Positions 53,017 to 61,812 of a DNA stretch of 64,000 bases are shown here, piece by piece; position 1 is the first letter of the stretch; the number at the start of each line of letters is the position of its first letter. Below the pieces are notes generated by a model. That model saw only the letters and a program-made list of their open reading frames with translations, was not told the origin of the DNA and ran no database searches. Source of the DNA: Chelativorans salis (GTDB lineage: Bacteria; Pseudomonadota; Alphaproteobacteria; Rhizobiales; Rhizobiaceae); the NCBI RefSeq assembly GCF_025336525.1, contig NZ_JAOCZP010000005.1, forward strand, positions 62,001 to 126,000. The letters run 5' to 3'. Both the position numbers and the translations under genes were made by a program.

Positions 53017-54005
53017 TACCGAACCTCCCCGGCTTCGAGTGCGAGGCACGCCGCTTGCCGCCCATCGGAAAGCCTCTTGATTGGCGGACGGGCCTTTTTG
53101 CATGCCTGCATGGCACGATGGCAGCGCGGCTCAAACGCGCAGCCGGCGGGAGGATCGAGCAGGTTGGGCGGCTCTCCGGATATCTGATAGAGCCGCTTCT
53201 GCCGCGTCCCGGGCACCGGAAGCGCTTTGAGCAGGGCCTCCGTGTATGGATGGGCGGGCGATGTGAGCACCTGCCGCACATCGCCGAATTCGACGATCTT
53301 GCCGGCATACATGACGGCGACCTTGTTACAGGTCTCGGCCACGATCCCTAGATCGTGCGTAACCAGAATCAGGGCCATGCCCGTCTTCTCCTGCAACTCC
53401 CGCAAGAGCCTCAGAAACTGGTCCTGGATCGTCACGTCAAGCGAGGTGGTCGGCTCGTCCGCAATCAAGAGGCCCGGACTGCCCGCCAGCGCAATCGCGG
53501 CGACCGTGCGCTGGCGCATGCCGCCACTGAACTCGAACGGGTACTGGCTTAGCCTTGCCTCGGGTGACGGAATATGAACCTGCCGCAGCACATCCAGCAC
53601 CTTTTCGCGCAGATCCGAGCGGCCCTTCGCCGCGCCGCGCAATCTGAAGGGCTCGCCTACCTGATTGGCGATCGTGAAGACGGGGTTCAGCGATATCAGC
53701 GGATCCTGGAGAATCATCCCGATCTCCCGTCCGCGCACGCGGCGCATCTCGCGCTCGGAAAGCGTGAGCAGGTCACGCCCGTCCCAGAGCACACGCCCGC
53801 CGACGGTCCGCGCGGCAGGCTTGGGCAGAAGGCGCAAGATCGAATTGCAGGTCATGCTCTTGCCGGAGCCGCTTTCCCCGACGAGGCCGAGCGAATCCCC
53901 GCGCTCGAGCGCAAATCTGACACCGTCCACCGCCTTCACCACGCCGGCGCGCGTGTAGCAGTAGGTCCGGAGGTCTTCGACCGAAAGGAGGGGGGCCTGT
54001 GTCAT
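53016..54005 (-). CDS. peptide-type ABC transporter ATP-binding protein (DppD/OppD-like)
   Basis: This 329-residue ATPase has Walker A GESGSGKSM (about residues 43-51), signature FSGGMRQRTVAAIALA and Walker B LLIADEPTTSLD. It also has the C-terminal Opp/Dpp Cys-containing region (CAFEPRCHRAMQAC). The ATG at 54005 has GGAGTGAG just ahead. It overlaps the dppF-like gene at one base and follows the dppC-like gene by 14 bases. Confidence 0.94.
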   Translation of the reverse strand: MTQAPLLSVEDLRTYCYTRAGVVKAVDGVRFALERGDSLGLVGESGSGKSMTCNSILRLLPKPAARTVGGRVLWDGRDLLTLSEREMRRVRGREIGMILQDPLISLNPVFTIANQVGEPFRLRGAAKGRSDLREKVLDVLRQVHIPSPEARLSQYPFEFSGGMRQRTVAAIALAGSPGLLIADEPTTSLDVTIQDQFLRLLRELQEKTGMALILVTHDLGIVAETCNKVAVMYAGKIVEFGDVRQVLTSPAHPYTEALLKALPVPGTRQKRLYQISGEPPNLLDPPAGCAFEPRCHRAMQACKKARPPIKRLSDGRQAACLALEAGEVR

Positions 54006-54019
54006 CTCACTCCGAGTCC

Positions 54020-54925
54020 TCATGTGTTCCGCAGGCGGGGATCGAGTTTGTCCCGAAGCCAGTCGCCGAACATGTTCGTGCCAAGGACGGTCACCACAAG
54101 CGCGACGCCCGGGAAGAAGGGCAGCCACCAGGCCGTCGCAAGATAGAGCTTGGATTCTGCGATCATCTTGCCCCAGGCGACGGCAGGCGGCTGTACGCCG
54201 AGGCCGAGGAAGGACAGCGAGGCTTCGAGCATCACGGCAGCGCCGAGCTGCAGCGAAGCGACCACGAGCGCGCTGTCGATCACATTGGGCAGGATGTGCC
54301 TTCGAATGAGCCTTGCGTCCCGGCATCCGAGAACCCGCGCCATCGCCACATAGTCGCGTGACTTGACACTCAATGTCTCGGCGCGCACGACGCGGGCGTA
54401 GTTCGTCCAGAACACGATGGCGATCACGGCAATGACGGTCACCAATCCCGAGCCGAGCGCGGCGGAAATCAGCAGCGCGAGCAGGATTGCGGGCATCGAC
54501 ATCTGGATGTCCACGAGCCGCATCAGAACCGTGTCCAGCCAGCCGCCGAAATAGCCGGATATCAGCCCTATGGTGATGCCGACGATGCCGGCGATGCCGA
54601 CGCCGAAGAAGGAGACGAGGAGGGAGGCCCGCGCGCCCGCGATCACCCGGCTGAAGACGTCGCGGCCGAGATAGTCTGTCCCGAACAGGTGGGCCAAACC
54701 GTCTCCCGTCAGCCATGAAGGCGGCCTGAGCGCCACGGCGGGGTTTACCGCCGATGGATCGTAGGGCGAAATCAACGGGCCGAACACGCCAAAGAGGATG
54801 ATGGGCAACAGCAGGATGATAGGCAGGACCGGCCAATCCCCAAGGGCGCGGAAAATCGAAGCGCGGCGCGGTCCTGCCCCCGTGCCCAAGGTTTCCGCTG
54901 GCATATCGACGTGGTCGTCAGTCAT
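54020..54925 (-). CDS. peptide-type ABC transporter permease (DppC/OppC-like)
   Basis: This 301-residue permease has about six membrane segments and an N-terminal extension typical of DppC. The sequence SPYDPSAVNPAVALRPPSW and GTDYLGRDVFSRVIAGAR is the usual OppC/DppC signature, and the EAA-type loop reads RVLGCRDARLIRRHILPN. The ATG at 54925 overlaps the dppB-like gene by 8 bases. Imported compound unknown; the surrounding redox genes suggest an aromatic or carboxylated compound rather than a peptide (inference). Confidence 0.94.
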   Translation of the reverse strand: MTDDHVDMPAETLGTGAGPRRASIFRALGDWPVLPIILLLPIILFGVFGPLISPYDPSAVNPAVALRPPSWLTGDGLAHLFGTDYLGRDVFSRVIAGARASLLVSFFGVGIAGIVGITIGLISGYFGGWLDTVLMRLVDIQMSMPAILLALLISAALGSGLVTVIAVIAIVFWTNYARVVRAETLSVKSRDYVAMARVLGCRDARLIRRHILPNVIDSALVVASLQLGAAVMLEASLSFLGLGVQPPAVAWGKMIAESKLYLATAWWLPFFPGVALVVTVLGTNMFGDWLRDKLDPRLRNT

Positions 54926-55835
54926 ATCGGATCTGTGGATCGAGCAGGCCGTAGGTAAGGTCCACGGCCAGGTTGAGGATGATGTAGGCGGCGGCCACGA
55001 CGCAGATTGCGGCCTGCACCACGGCAAAATCCCGGGCAAAAATCGCGTCTATGATGAGCTTGCCGATGCCGGGCCAAGCGAAGATGGTTTCGACAACCAC
55101 GGTGTTGCCGATCATGTTTGCAAGCTGGATGCCGGCGAGGGTCGCCACGGGGATCGCGGCGTTGCGGAGCCCGTGCTTCCAGACGACGCGTGCCTCAGAA
55201 TTTCCCTTCACCCGCGCCATCTTTATGTAGTCGGCGCCAAGGACGCCCAGCATCGCTGAGCGGGAGAGCCGGCTCATCGCCGCAGCCGGATTGAGCGCCA
55301 TCGTCACGGCCGGCAAGATCAAGTGCGCGAAGCTTCCGCGCCCGCTGGTCGGGAACCACCCGAGATCCACCGCAAAGACCATGATGAAGATCAGGCCGAC
55401 CCAGAACACCGGAACCGCTAGGCCGAGCGTCACACCGAGGCGCACGCACTGATCGAAAACGGAACCGCGCGCCGTCGCCGAAGTCACCCCACTCAGAAGG
55501 CCGATCCCAACGGCAAGCGAGAAGGCAAGGCCGGCAAGTTGCAGCGTCGCCGGCAGGCGTGCAAGCACAAGCTCCATCGCTGGCATCTTCCAGCGCGTCG
55601 ACATGCCGAAATCGCCCTGAACGGCACCTGCCACGAAGATCGCATACTGCACCGGCAGGGGCTTATCGAGCCCAAGCTCCTGGCGCAGTTCGATCCGGTC
55701 CTGTTCGGTGGCATCGTCCGGCAGCAGAAGAAGCGTCGGATCGCCCGCGAGCCGCATCGCCACGAAGATGATGACGCTCACGCCGACGAGGCAAAGGAGG
55801 CCTACCCCCAGCCGCTTGAGCGCATATCGCAGCAT
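54918..55835 (-). CDS. peptide-type ABC transporter permease (DppB/OppB-like)
   Basis: This 305-residue permease has six membrane segments, the N-terminal MLRYALKRLGVGLLCLVGVS typical of DppB, and the EAA loop ARVKGNSEARVVWKHGLRNA. It is the first permease gene of the importer, 150 bases after the binding-protein stop. An intercistronic hairpin lies in that gap. Confidence 0.94.
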   Translation of the reverse strand: MLRYALKRLGVGLLCLVGVSVIIFVAMRLAGDPTLLLLPDDATEQDRIELRQELGLDKPLPVQYAIFVAGAVQGDFGMSTRWKMPAMELVLARLPATLQLAGLAFSLAVGIGLLSGVTSATARGSVFDQCVRLGVTLGLAVPVFWVGLIFIMVFAVDLGWFPTSGRGSFAHLILPAVTMALNPAAAMSRLSRSAMLGVLGADYIKMARVKGNSEARVVWKHGLRNAAIPVATLAGIQLANMIGNTVVVETIFAWPGIGKLIIDAIFARDFAVVQAAICVVAAAYIILNLAVDLTYGLLDPQIRYD

Positions 55836-55893
55836 GCCCGAGCTCTCCGTTCAGTTGCCCGCCCTGCCAGCGCAGAGCAATATCGGCACCCTC

Positions 55894-55918
55894 GCCGGGG
55901 AACTCCCGTTCCCTCGGC
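55894..55918 (-). other. hairpin between binding-protein and dppB-like genes
   Basis: A 10-pair stem with a single bulged base (GGGAAC paired with GTTCCC, extended by GCCG/CGGC) and a 4-base loop lies 70 bases after the binding-protein stop. No T-run is present. Stabilising the upstream binding-protein mRNA, as at malE-malF type junctions, is the likely role. Confidence 0.6.
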
Positions 55919-55987
55919 GCTTGTTGTTGATGGTGCGGAGCATGCAGCCGTCCGCTCCGACTTTATTGAAGTTCCTCGTCCAGCCGA

Positions 55988-57520
55988 TCAGGCGAACGAC
56001 ATGTCCTTGACCAGCACCAGGTCGAAATTGAAGCCCTGGGTCGGCACGAAGTTCACGTTGCTCTTCATCGCGTAGACAGCGAAATTATTGTAGATCGGGA
56101 TGCTCGGAACATCCTCGTGAATGAGGCGGACCGCCTGCTTGATCAGCTCGCCTCGCTTTTCCTCATCCATGGTGGCGGTCGCTTCGGCGTTGATCGCATC
56201 CAATTCCGGATTGTTATAGATGCTGATCGGGCCGCCGGCACGGAAGAACAGGCCCAGATTGTAAGTCGGATCGGGGCTGCCCGCGCGGCCATGGGTGAAC
56301 AGGGCGACATAGGACGAACCCGGCTCCTTGGCTGCATTGTACTTGGAGCGGTAAGCCTCCCATTCCTCGCCGACCAGCTTCGTGCGCACACCCACCGCCT
56401 CGAAATAAGCTGCAACGGCTTCCGCCACCTGCGGGTTCATCTGAACGCGGCCGGTAATGGCGTAGTTCAACTCCATGTCGAAGCCGTCGGGATAACCGGC
56501 CTCCGCCAGAAGCGCCTTCGCTTTCTCGGGATCGTATGGGTAGGGCTTCAGATCTGGATCGTAGCCGACCTCGTAAGGCGCAAGGAACGCCAGACGCTGC
56601 GGAACGCCGAACAGGACACCATTGATGATCGCATCGGTATCCACGGCGTATGCCAAAGCCAGCCGCACCTGCCTGTCGTGCCAGGGGTCTTCCGGATTTT
56701 GCGTGCTGAACACGATCGACATGGTGGGATGATTCACCGGTAGCTTCACGGTCTTGACGTCGCCCACGGCATCAAATCCTGCCACGGCATAATAGGGGCA
56801 CGCCATGATCAAATCGGTTTCGCCTGCCTGGAGCGAGGCGACGCGCGTCGTTTCCTCCGGCACGAAGACGAACTTCGCACGGGCGATCGGCGGCACCGCG
56901 CCCCAGTAGTCGTCGAAACGCTCGACTTCCACATATTCTCCGACCGCGTAGCTTGAGAACTTGTAAGGGCCGGTTCCCACGGGGTTGCGCGAGAATTCTT
57001 CTTCCCCGACGCGATCAAAATAGGCCTTGGAGGCCATCATCGCCGCTCCCCGGTTGGGCAGGAATGTCACGTCCGGATTCTTGAAATGGAATGTCAGGTG
57101 ATAGTTGTCCTTGACCTCGATGCGGTCGAAAGACCGCAAACGGTTTGCCACAGTCCGGCTTTCCTCCATGCCGCGCTCATAGCTGAACACCACGTCAGCC
57201 GCGGTGAGCTTGTCGCCGCTGTGGAATACGACGTCGTCGCGCAGCGTCACATCGAGTGTCTTGCCGTCTTCGGAATATTTCCACTCGGCGGCCAAGCCGG
57301 GCACGATTTCGCCGCCTGTATCCCGCGGGAAAAGATATTCCGCATAGTTCTCGATGGTATTGTAGTCGACACCCGTCCAGGCAACAGTCTGATCAGAAGT
57401 GGTCGGTTCGTCGCCGATGGCGATCGTAATGCTGTCCTCCGACTGTGCAAAGGCCACACGCGGCAGTCCGACTGCGGTTGCCAACGCGGAGCTGACGAGG
57501 AATTCCCTTCGGGTCTGCAT
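55988..57520 (-). CDS. peptide-type ABC substrate-binding protein (SBP_bac_5), Tat-exported
   Basis: This 510-residue receptor has the family 5 start ITIAIGDEPTTSDQTVAWTG and the conserved segment DVTLRDDVVFHSGDKLTAADVVFSYERG. The N-terminus MQTRREFLVSSALATAVGL has the twin-arginine TRREFL motif, so it is probably exported folded by Tat. The ATG at 57520 follows GGAGGAG. It is the ligand-specificity gene of the importer and follows flavoenzyme copy 3 by 65 bases. Confidence 0.93.
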   Translation of the reverse strand: MQTRREFLVSSALATAVGLPRVAFAQSEDSITIAIGDEPTTSDQTVAWTGVDYNTIENYAEYLFPRDTGGEIVPGLAAEWKYSEDGKTLDVTLRDDVVFHSGDKLTAADVVFSYERGMEESRTVANRLRSFDRIEVKDNYHLTFHFKNPDVTFLPNRGAAMMASKAYFDRVGEEEFSRNPVGTGPYKFSSYAVGEYVEVERFDDYWGAVPPIARAKFVFVPEETTRVASLQAGETDLIMACPYYAVAGFDAVGDVKTVKLPVNHPTMSIVFSTQNPEDPWHDRQVRLALAYAVDTDAIINGVLFGVPQRLAFLAPYEVGYDPDLKPYPYDPEKAKALLAEAGYPDGFDMELNYAITGRVQMNPQVAEAVAAYFEAVGVRTKLVGEEWEAYRSKYNAAKEPGSSYVALFTHGRAGSPDPTYNLGLFFRAGGPISIYNNPELDAINAEATATMDEEKRGELIKQAVRLIHEDVPSIPIYNNFAVYAMKSNVNFVPTQGFNFDLVLVKDMSFA

Positions 57521-57585
57521 GGTCTGTCTCCTCCCTCTTCCGGCGGCGGTCATTCAGCGCGCCGGCTTTGCGCGGGAACGTGGCT

Positions 57586-59574
57586 TCAGATGGTCCTCCC
57601 GACCTCAAACCCGTCCCAAACTGCCTTCATGATGTTGCTGGGTTCCTGGCAATCGCCGATCTCGTACATAGGCCCCGCGAAGAACGTGTTCAGCGATCGA
57701 TAGAGTCCGTTCTCCGGTTTCATCCCGACAGAGAGAACGACCGTGTCGCAGGCAATCATCCGTTTCTCGCCGTGGTGCGTTTCAACGGTCACACCGTCAT
57801 CGTGGACCTCCCGGACTGCCGTTTCGAGCAGGATCGGAACCCCGGCATGAGTGAGCATGTCGAGAAGCATGTTGCGGTTTGCATTGGCGACCGGAATGGC
57901 GATCGGCTTCGACTGCATCTCCACGACCGTGACCTTGCAGCCCCTTCGATGGAGCCACAATGCCGCCTCGCAGCCGTTTTCGCCGGCGCCGACCACGACC
58001 ACCTCGCGCCCCGGCAATCGCTGCCCTAGCAGCAGTTCCGTTGTGGGAATAACATGCGGCTTGTCAGAACCGGGGATGGGAGGCACAACGTCGCTCGAGC
58101 CGGTCGCCAGCACCACGACATCGGCCTTTTCCTCGGCAACCAGTTCCGCCGTGACATCGGTGTTCACGCGCACGTCGATGCCGAGCAGCTCCATCTGGCG
58201 CTTGTACCAGGCGTTCAGCCGCTCCACGTCTTTCTTGTCTTCGGGAACCCCTGCCTCGATCAGGTGCCCACCGAGTTCGACCGACCGCTCACAGAGCGTC
58301 ACCTTGTGGCCACGGCTTGCGCTCACGCGCGCGGTTTCCATACCGGCAACGCCGCCGCCGACAACGAGCACGCGCCGGCTTTCCCGTGCGGGCATCAATT
58401 GATGAGAGCGTTCGCGTCCACAGGCGGGGTTCACCGTGCAGGAGTTGAGATAACGCCCGTTGAACTGTTCCGAGCAGGCCTGGTGGCAGCCGATACAAGG
58501 GCGGATGTCTTCTATCCTGCCCTCGGAGACCTTTTGCGGCCAATAGGGATCGGCCAAAAGCGCCTTCGCCAGCGAGATGACATCTGCCTTGCCTTCGGCG
58601 ATCGCGCTATCGGCAAGTTCGGGAATGTCGAGGCGCCCCACGGCGATGACCGGGATCGTGACGAGTTCCTTGACCATCGCCGAAAGTTCCAGCATGCAGC
58701 CATGGGGCTGATAGATCGGCGGATGCGCCCAATAGTGCCCCGTTGCGGTGCCGGCATCGACCGCGAGAGAATCGAAGCCGTGATCTTCAAGCAGGCGCGC
58801 GAGCTCCAGTCCCTCATCGACATCGCGGCCGACCTCCACGAAATCCTCCCCCGGTAGAGCAGAGGAATGAAACGACTTCATGTAGTGCTTCAGGCCAAAA
58901 CGGTATTGCACCGGGAAATCCGGGCCCAGCCGGCGCTTGATTTCATCGAAGATTTCGAACGCAAATGTCATGCGCCCGCCCAGGTCGCCGCCGTAGCGAT
59001 CGCGCCGCTTGTTCCACAGCCTGTGCGAGAACTGGTCGAGCAGGAAGCCCGCGTGACCGTGGAGCTCGATGCCATCCACCCCGGCCGTGAAAAGAATCTC
59101 CGCCGCGTTGCCATAGGCGCGGACCATCTGCTGGATCTCCTCGACCGTGAGTTCGCGGCAAATGATATCCGGAGCGGCGAAGCTCGGAATCGGAGATGGC
59201 GCGACAGGCGTGCCCACCACGTTGTGCGGACGCCCCTGGTAGCCGAGACCGGGCGAAAGCTGGACGAAAATCTTTGTGCCTAACGCATGGATCTGTTCCG
59301 TGAGATCCGCGAACGGCTTGATGAACTCCTTGCTGACAGGCCCGCGCCGCGCACGCAGAGTCTCGATATTGTCCTCGACCTTGAGCATGCCTGTCATGAG
59401 CAGGCCGGCCCCGCCCTTTGCGCGCTCGGCGAAATAGTCGATATAGCGCTGCGTGGGGATGCCCTGATCGTCGCTGAGTGCACCGAAGCCCATCGGCGCC
59501 ATGGCGATGCGGTTCTTCAGGCGCAGTTTGCCGATCTGAAGGGGCTGGAAGAGATGGGGGTAAGGTCTTTGCAT
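57586..59574 (-). CDS. OYE-type FMN/FeS/FAD oxidoreductase, copy 3
   Basis: This 662-residue enzyme has the same length as copy 1 and is nearly collinear with it: LKNRIAMAPMGFGALSDDQG, ligands CIGCHQAC-x11-C, VVGGGVAGMETARVSASRG and VVGAGENGCEAALWLHRRG. Even the ends are alike (DCQEPSNIMKAVWDGFEVGR compared with DCDGPKNIMKAVWDGFEVGR in copy 1). It is the first gene of the long minus-strand ABC-ALDH-GST block, with an AT-rich upstream region containing a small inverted repeat. Confidence 0.92.
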   Translation of the reverse strand: MQRPYPHLFQPLQIGKLRLKNRIAMAPMGFGALSDDQGIPTQRYIDYFAERAKGGAGLLMTGMLKVEDNIETLRARRGPVSKEFIKPFADLTEQIHALGTKIFVQLSPGLGYQGRPHNVVGTPVAPSPIPSFAAPDIICRELTVEEIQQMVRAYGNAAEILFTAGVDGIELHGHAGFLLDQFSHRLWNKRRDRYGGDLGGRMTFAFEIFDEIKRRLGPDFPVQYRFGLKHYMKSFHSSALPGEDFVEVGRDVDEGLELARLLEDHGFDSLAVDAGTATGHYWAHPPIYQPHGCMLELSAMVKELVTIPVIAVGRLDIPELADSAIAEGKADVISLAKALLADPYWPQKVSEGRIEDIRPCIGCHQACSEQFNGRYLNSCTVNPACGRERSHQLMPARESRRVLVVGGGVAGMETARVSASRGHKVTLCERSVELGGHLIEAGVPEDKKDVERLNAWYKRQMELLGIDVRVNTDVTAELVAEEKADVVVLATGSSDVVPPIPGSDKPHVIPTTELLLGQRLPGREVVVVGAGENGCEAALWLHRRGCKVTVVEMQSKPIAIPVANANRNMLLDMLTHAGVPILLETAVREVHDDGVTVETHHGEKRMIACDTVVLSVGMKPENGLYRSLNTFFAGPMYEIGDCQEPSNIMKAVWDGFEVGRTI

Positions 59575-59646
59575 TTAGGCGGGGTCCGTCTCAGGTTCAC
59601 GCCGCACAGATTAGATACTGCGACTCTACCGCGGAAATACTGTTTC

Positions 59647-59662
59647 CTTATGGGTTCATAAG
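59647..59662. promoter_or_regulatory. inverted repeat CTTATG-N4-CATAAG
   Basis: Perfect 6-base arms with a GGTT spacer lie about 75 bases upstream of the flavoenzyme copy 3 start. The layout (6-4-6) equals that of the two GntR-associated sites at 9.6 and 37.5 kb but the sequence differs. It is a candidate operator, with no cognate regulator adjacent. Confidence 0.45.
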
Positions 59663-59896
59663 TCTCAGGTATGGGGCATAATATGATGATTTTAAACGAT
59701 ATTTCCCTGCTCTATCGCTCGTCGACGATGTCTCCTCGCGCCTCCGCCGCTGCCTAGGGACGCCTGCAATTTTGCAATAGATAAGAGTGGCTTTTTTGGC
59801 GCCGTTCCGTGCGCTTCGAAGACAGGCTACTGCAGGATTGACCCAGGCCCTCCACTGCATGAACAGCAGCTAGGCTAAGCGATGCAGCCACGGTCA

Positions 59897-59934
59897 GGAC
59901 CAGTTCACTGTTCACAGAAACAATGAACTGATCC
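59897..59934. repeat. inverted repeat with 11-base arms downstream of esterase
   Basis: Arms GGACCAGTTCA and TGAACTGATCC match at ten of eleven positions and enclose 16 bases. It lies about 70 bases after the stop of the minus-strand esterase gene at 60002. It could act as a transcript-end hairpin, although no U-run follows, or as a protein-binding site. Confidence 0.5.
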
Positions 59935-60001
59935 AACCAATAGATTCGACGCAATTCCGGACGGAAAATCGACTTCCATATTTTCCTGGAATTGCTTGTC
60001 T

Positions 60002-61675
60002 TTAGCGGCCGAGATCAGCCTCGGTCAGCCCTTCGGCAGCTAGTACAGCCGCACGGTTGAGCGTATCACGCGCCGGATAGGGCGTCTCCCTGGAGGGATA
60101 GGCATAACCCTGGTGGAAGCGCATGAAGTCCCCTCCGTCAACCTGCGGCCAGTCAGGGAGATCACTGCCATTCGGATCGCCCGTCTTCACGAAGTTCGCG
60201 ACATAGGTGCTGATGGTGTCGGCCATACGATAATCAGCTTCGGTCCAGGGCCGGTTGCCACGCCCTTCGCGGATCGAGTTGAGAAAATACCAAAGGTCCG
60301 AGGAGTGATATGCGCGATAGAACTCCGAGTTCCGTCCCGGCGGGAAGTGATTGAAATAGTAGACGTAGATGTTGCTGGCCGGGTTGTATTTCTTGGCGAC
60401 CTCTGCCGAGACAAGCTGGTTCTGGAACCGCAAGTCAGCCTCGGCGCGGAGCGCGGTGCGATAAGCGTCGGTGGGATCTGAATACTTGTAGACGTTCTTC
60501 CAATCCTCACTGTAACCCTTGGCCTGCATCTCCTTGGCAAATTCCTTACCGGTCATGGTTCCAGCAGGATCTCCGGCCGTCGACGTACGCTCGTCCGAGA
60601 CCGAGCCTATCAAAATATCCTTCCCGTTCAGCGAGTTCCTCGTGAACAAGTTTACCGATTCATCGGTAAAGACCACTCCGTCGATCGTCTTTGAAGGGCG
60701 CGCGATGCCGCCGCCGATCAGCGCGGTATAGAGGTTCTCGTCGCTGCCGGGTGCGGTGGCGGTCGCGAAATCCTGGGCTGGGATCGCCCGCAGATCGGCC
60801 AGCGTCATCGGCCGATCGAATACCTTATGAAGGCTGGCCGAAACCGTCTCCAACCTTTGTTCGAGCGGCCAGTACGGTGCGTGAAAAAGGCCACTGCTGT
60901 TGCTCTGGACAATTGCACGGTCGAACAGTTCTGCGGCGAGTGGTGACTTCAGAAGACCGACAGTATTGCCCGCCCCGGCGGACTGCCCGCCAACCGTCAC
61001 GCGGGTTGGATCTCCTCCAAAACCGGCGATGTTGTCCTGCACCCATTCGAGCGCCTTGATAAGGTCGAGCATGGCCCAGTTGCCATTCGCTCCCATGGGA
61101 TCTTCCTGGCCGAGCTCATCCATTGCCAGAAAGCCGAAGATGCCCAGTCGGTACTGCACCGAGACGACGATGATCCCTTTCTCGGCCAGTTTCGTCGCCC
61201 AGAACTCCATCTCCGAGCCGTAGCCGTGATCGTTTCCACCACCATGAATCCAGACATAGACCGGGAGGTTTCCGTCGGTGTCGCGCGCCGGCGTAAAGAG
61301 ATTGAGGTAAAGCCCGTCCTCGCTGACATCCGGATTGAATTCCGGATCGTAGTAGAACTCGTCGTACCAGAAGCTGCCTTTCTCGAAGAGATCAGGCTTT
61401 TGCATCGACTGGTTCGGCCAGGTGTCGGCAGTCTTAACACCTTCCCACGGTTCGACCGGCTGCGGCGCCCGGAAGCGATTCCCTCCGGTGGTCGTGGCAG
61501 CATACGGGATTCCCTTGAAGACCTGGACACCGGGAACGTCAGTGGGAACGCCCTTTACCTTGCCGCCCTCGACCTGCACGATGTCCACGGGCGCAGCGCT
61601 TGTGCCTGTTACGAGCATTGGGACTGCGAAGGCGGCTGCAAGTAGCGCACCCACCAATTTTGAGCGTGAATACAT
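60002..61675 (-). CDS. secreted type-B carboxylesterase
   Basis: This 557-residue serine esterase has a signal peptide (residues 1-28, MYSRSKLVGALLAAAFAVPM, ending near TSAA). The oxyanion hole HGGG is at 144-147 and the nucleophile Ser232 is in GGQSAGAG. Other family segments are VQYRLGIFGFLAMDE, LEWVQDNIAGFGGDPTRV and the late His in YYFNHFPPG. Type-B esterases hydrolyse carboxylic esters, including aromatic ones. It is paralogous to the next esterase and to the partial one at base 1. Export points to an extracellular or periplasmic ester substrate. Confidence 0.92.
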   Translation of the reverse strand: MYSRSKLVGALLAAAFAVPMLVTGTSAAPVDIVQVEGGKVKGVPTDVPGVQVFKGIPYAATTTGGNRFRAPQPVEPWEGVKTADTWPNQSMQKPDLFEKGSFWYDEFYYDPEFNPDVSEDGLYLNLFTPARDTDGNLPVYVWIHGGGNDHGYGSEMEFWATKLAEKGIIVVSVQYRLGIFGFLAMDELGQEDPMGANGNWAMLDLIKALEWVQDNIAGFGGDPTRVTVGGQSAGAGNTVGLLKSPLAAELFDRAIVQSNSSGLFHAPYWPLEQRLETVSASLHKVFDRPMTLADLRAIPAQDFATATAPGSDENLYTALIGGGIARPSKTIDGVVFTDESVNLFTRNSLNGKDILIGSVSDERTSTAGDPAGTMTGKEFAKEMQAKGYSEDWKNVYKYSDPTDAYRTALRAEADLRFQNQLVSAEVAKKYNPASNIYVYYFNHFPPGRNSEFYRAYHSSDLWYFLNSIREGRGNRPWTEADYRMADTISTYVANFVKTGDPNGSDLPDWPQVDGGDFMRFHQGYAYPSRETPYPARDTLNRAAVLAAEGLTEADLGR

Positions 61676-61812
61676 TCCTTCCTCCCATTAACTGAAAGTC
61701 CAAGTGGTCAAGTCGGAAACAAGATGCTCTTTCGAGGCAGCGCCCAGCGTGGCATCGAACCGGCTCAGAATGTCCCGCGCGGCGGCCGGGGTGCTCGGGA
61801 CAGACTTTACGA

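Larger units (their letters stand above)
59575..60001. other. 427-base intergenic region, promoter of flavoenzyme copy 3 side
   Basis: No gene is seen here. The half next to the flavoenzyme (59635-59720) is clearly richer in A and T, including a TTTTAAA stretch, and probably carries its promoter. Two inverted repeats are present, at 59647-59662 and 59897-59934 (listed separately). Short frames on the minus strand look random. Confidence 0.6.
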
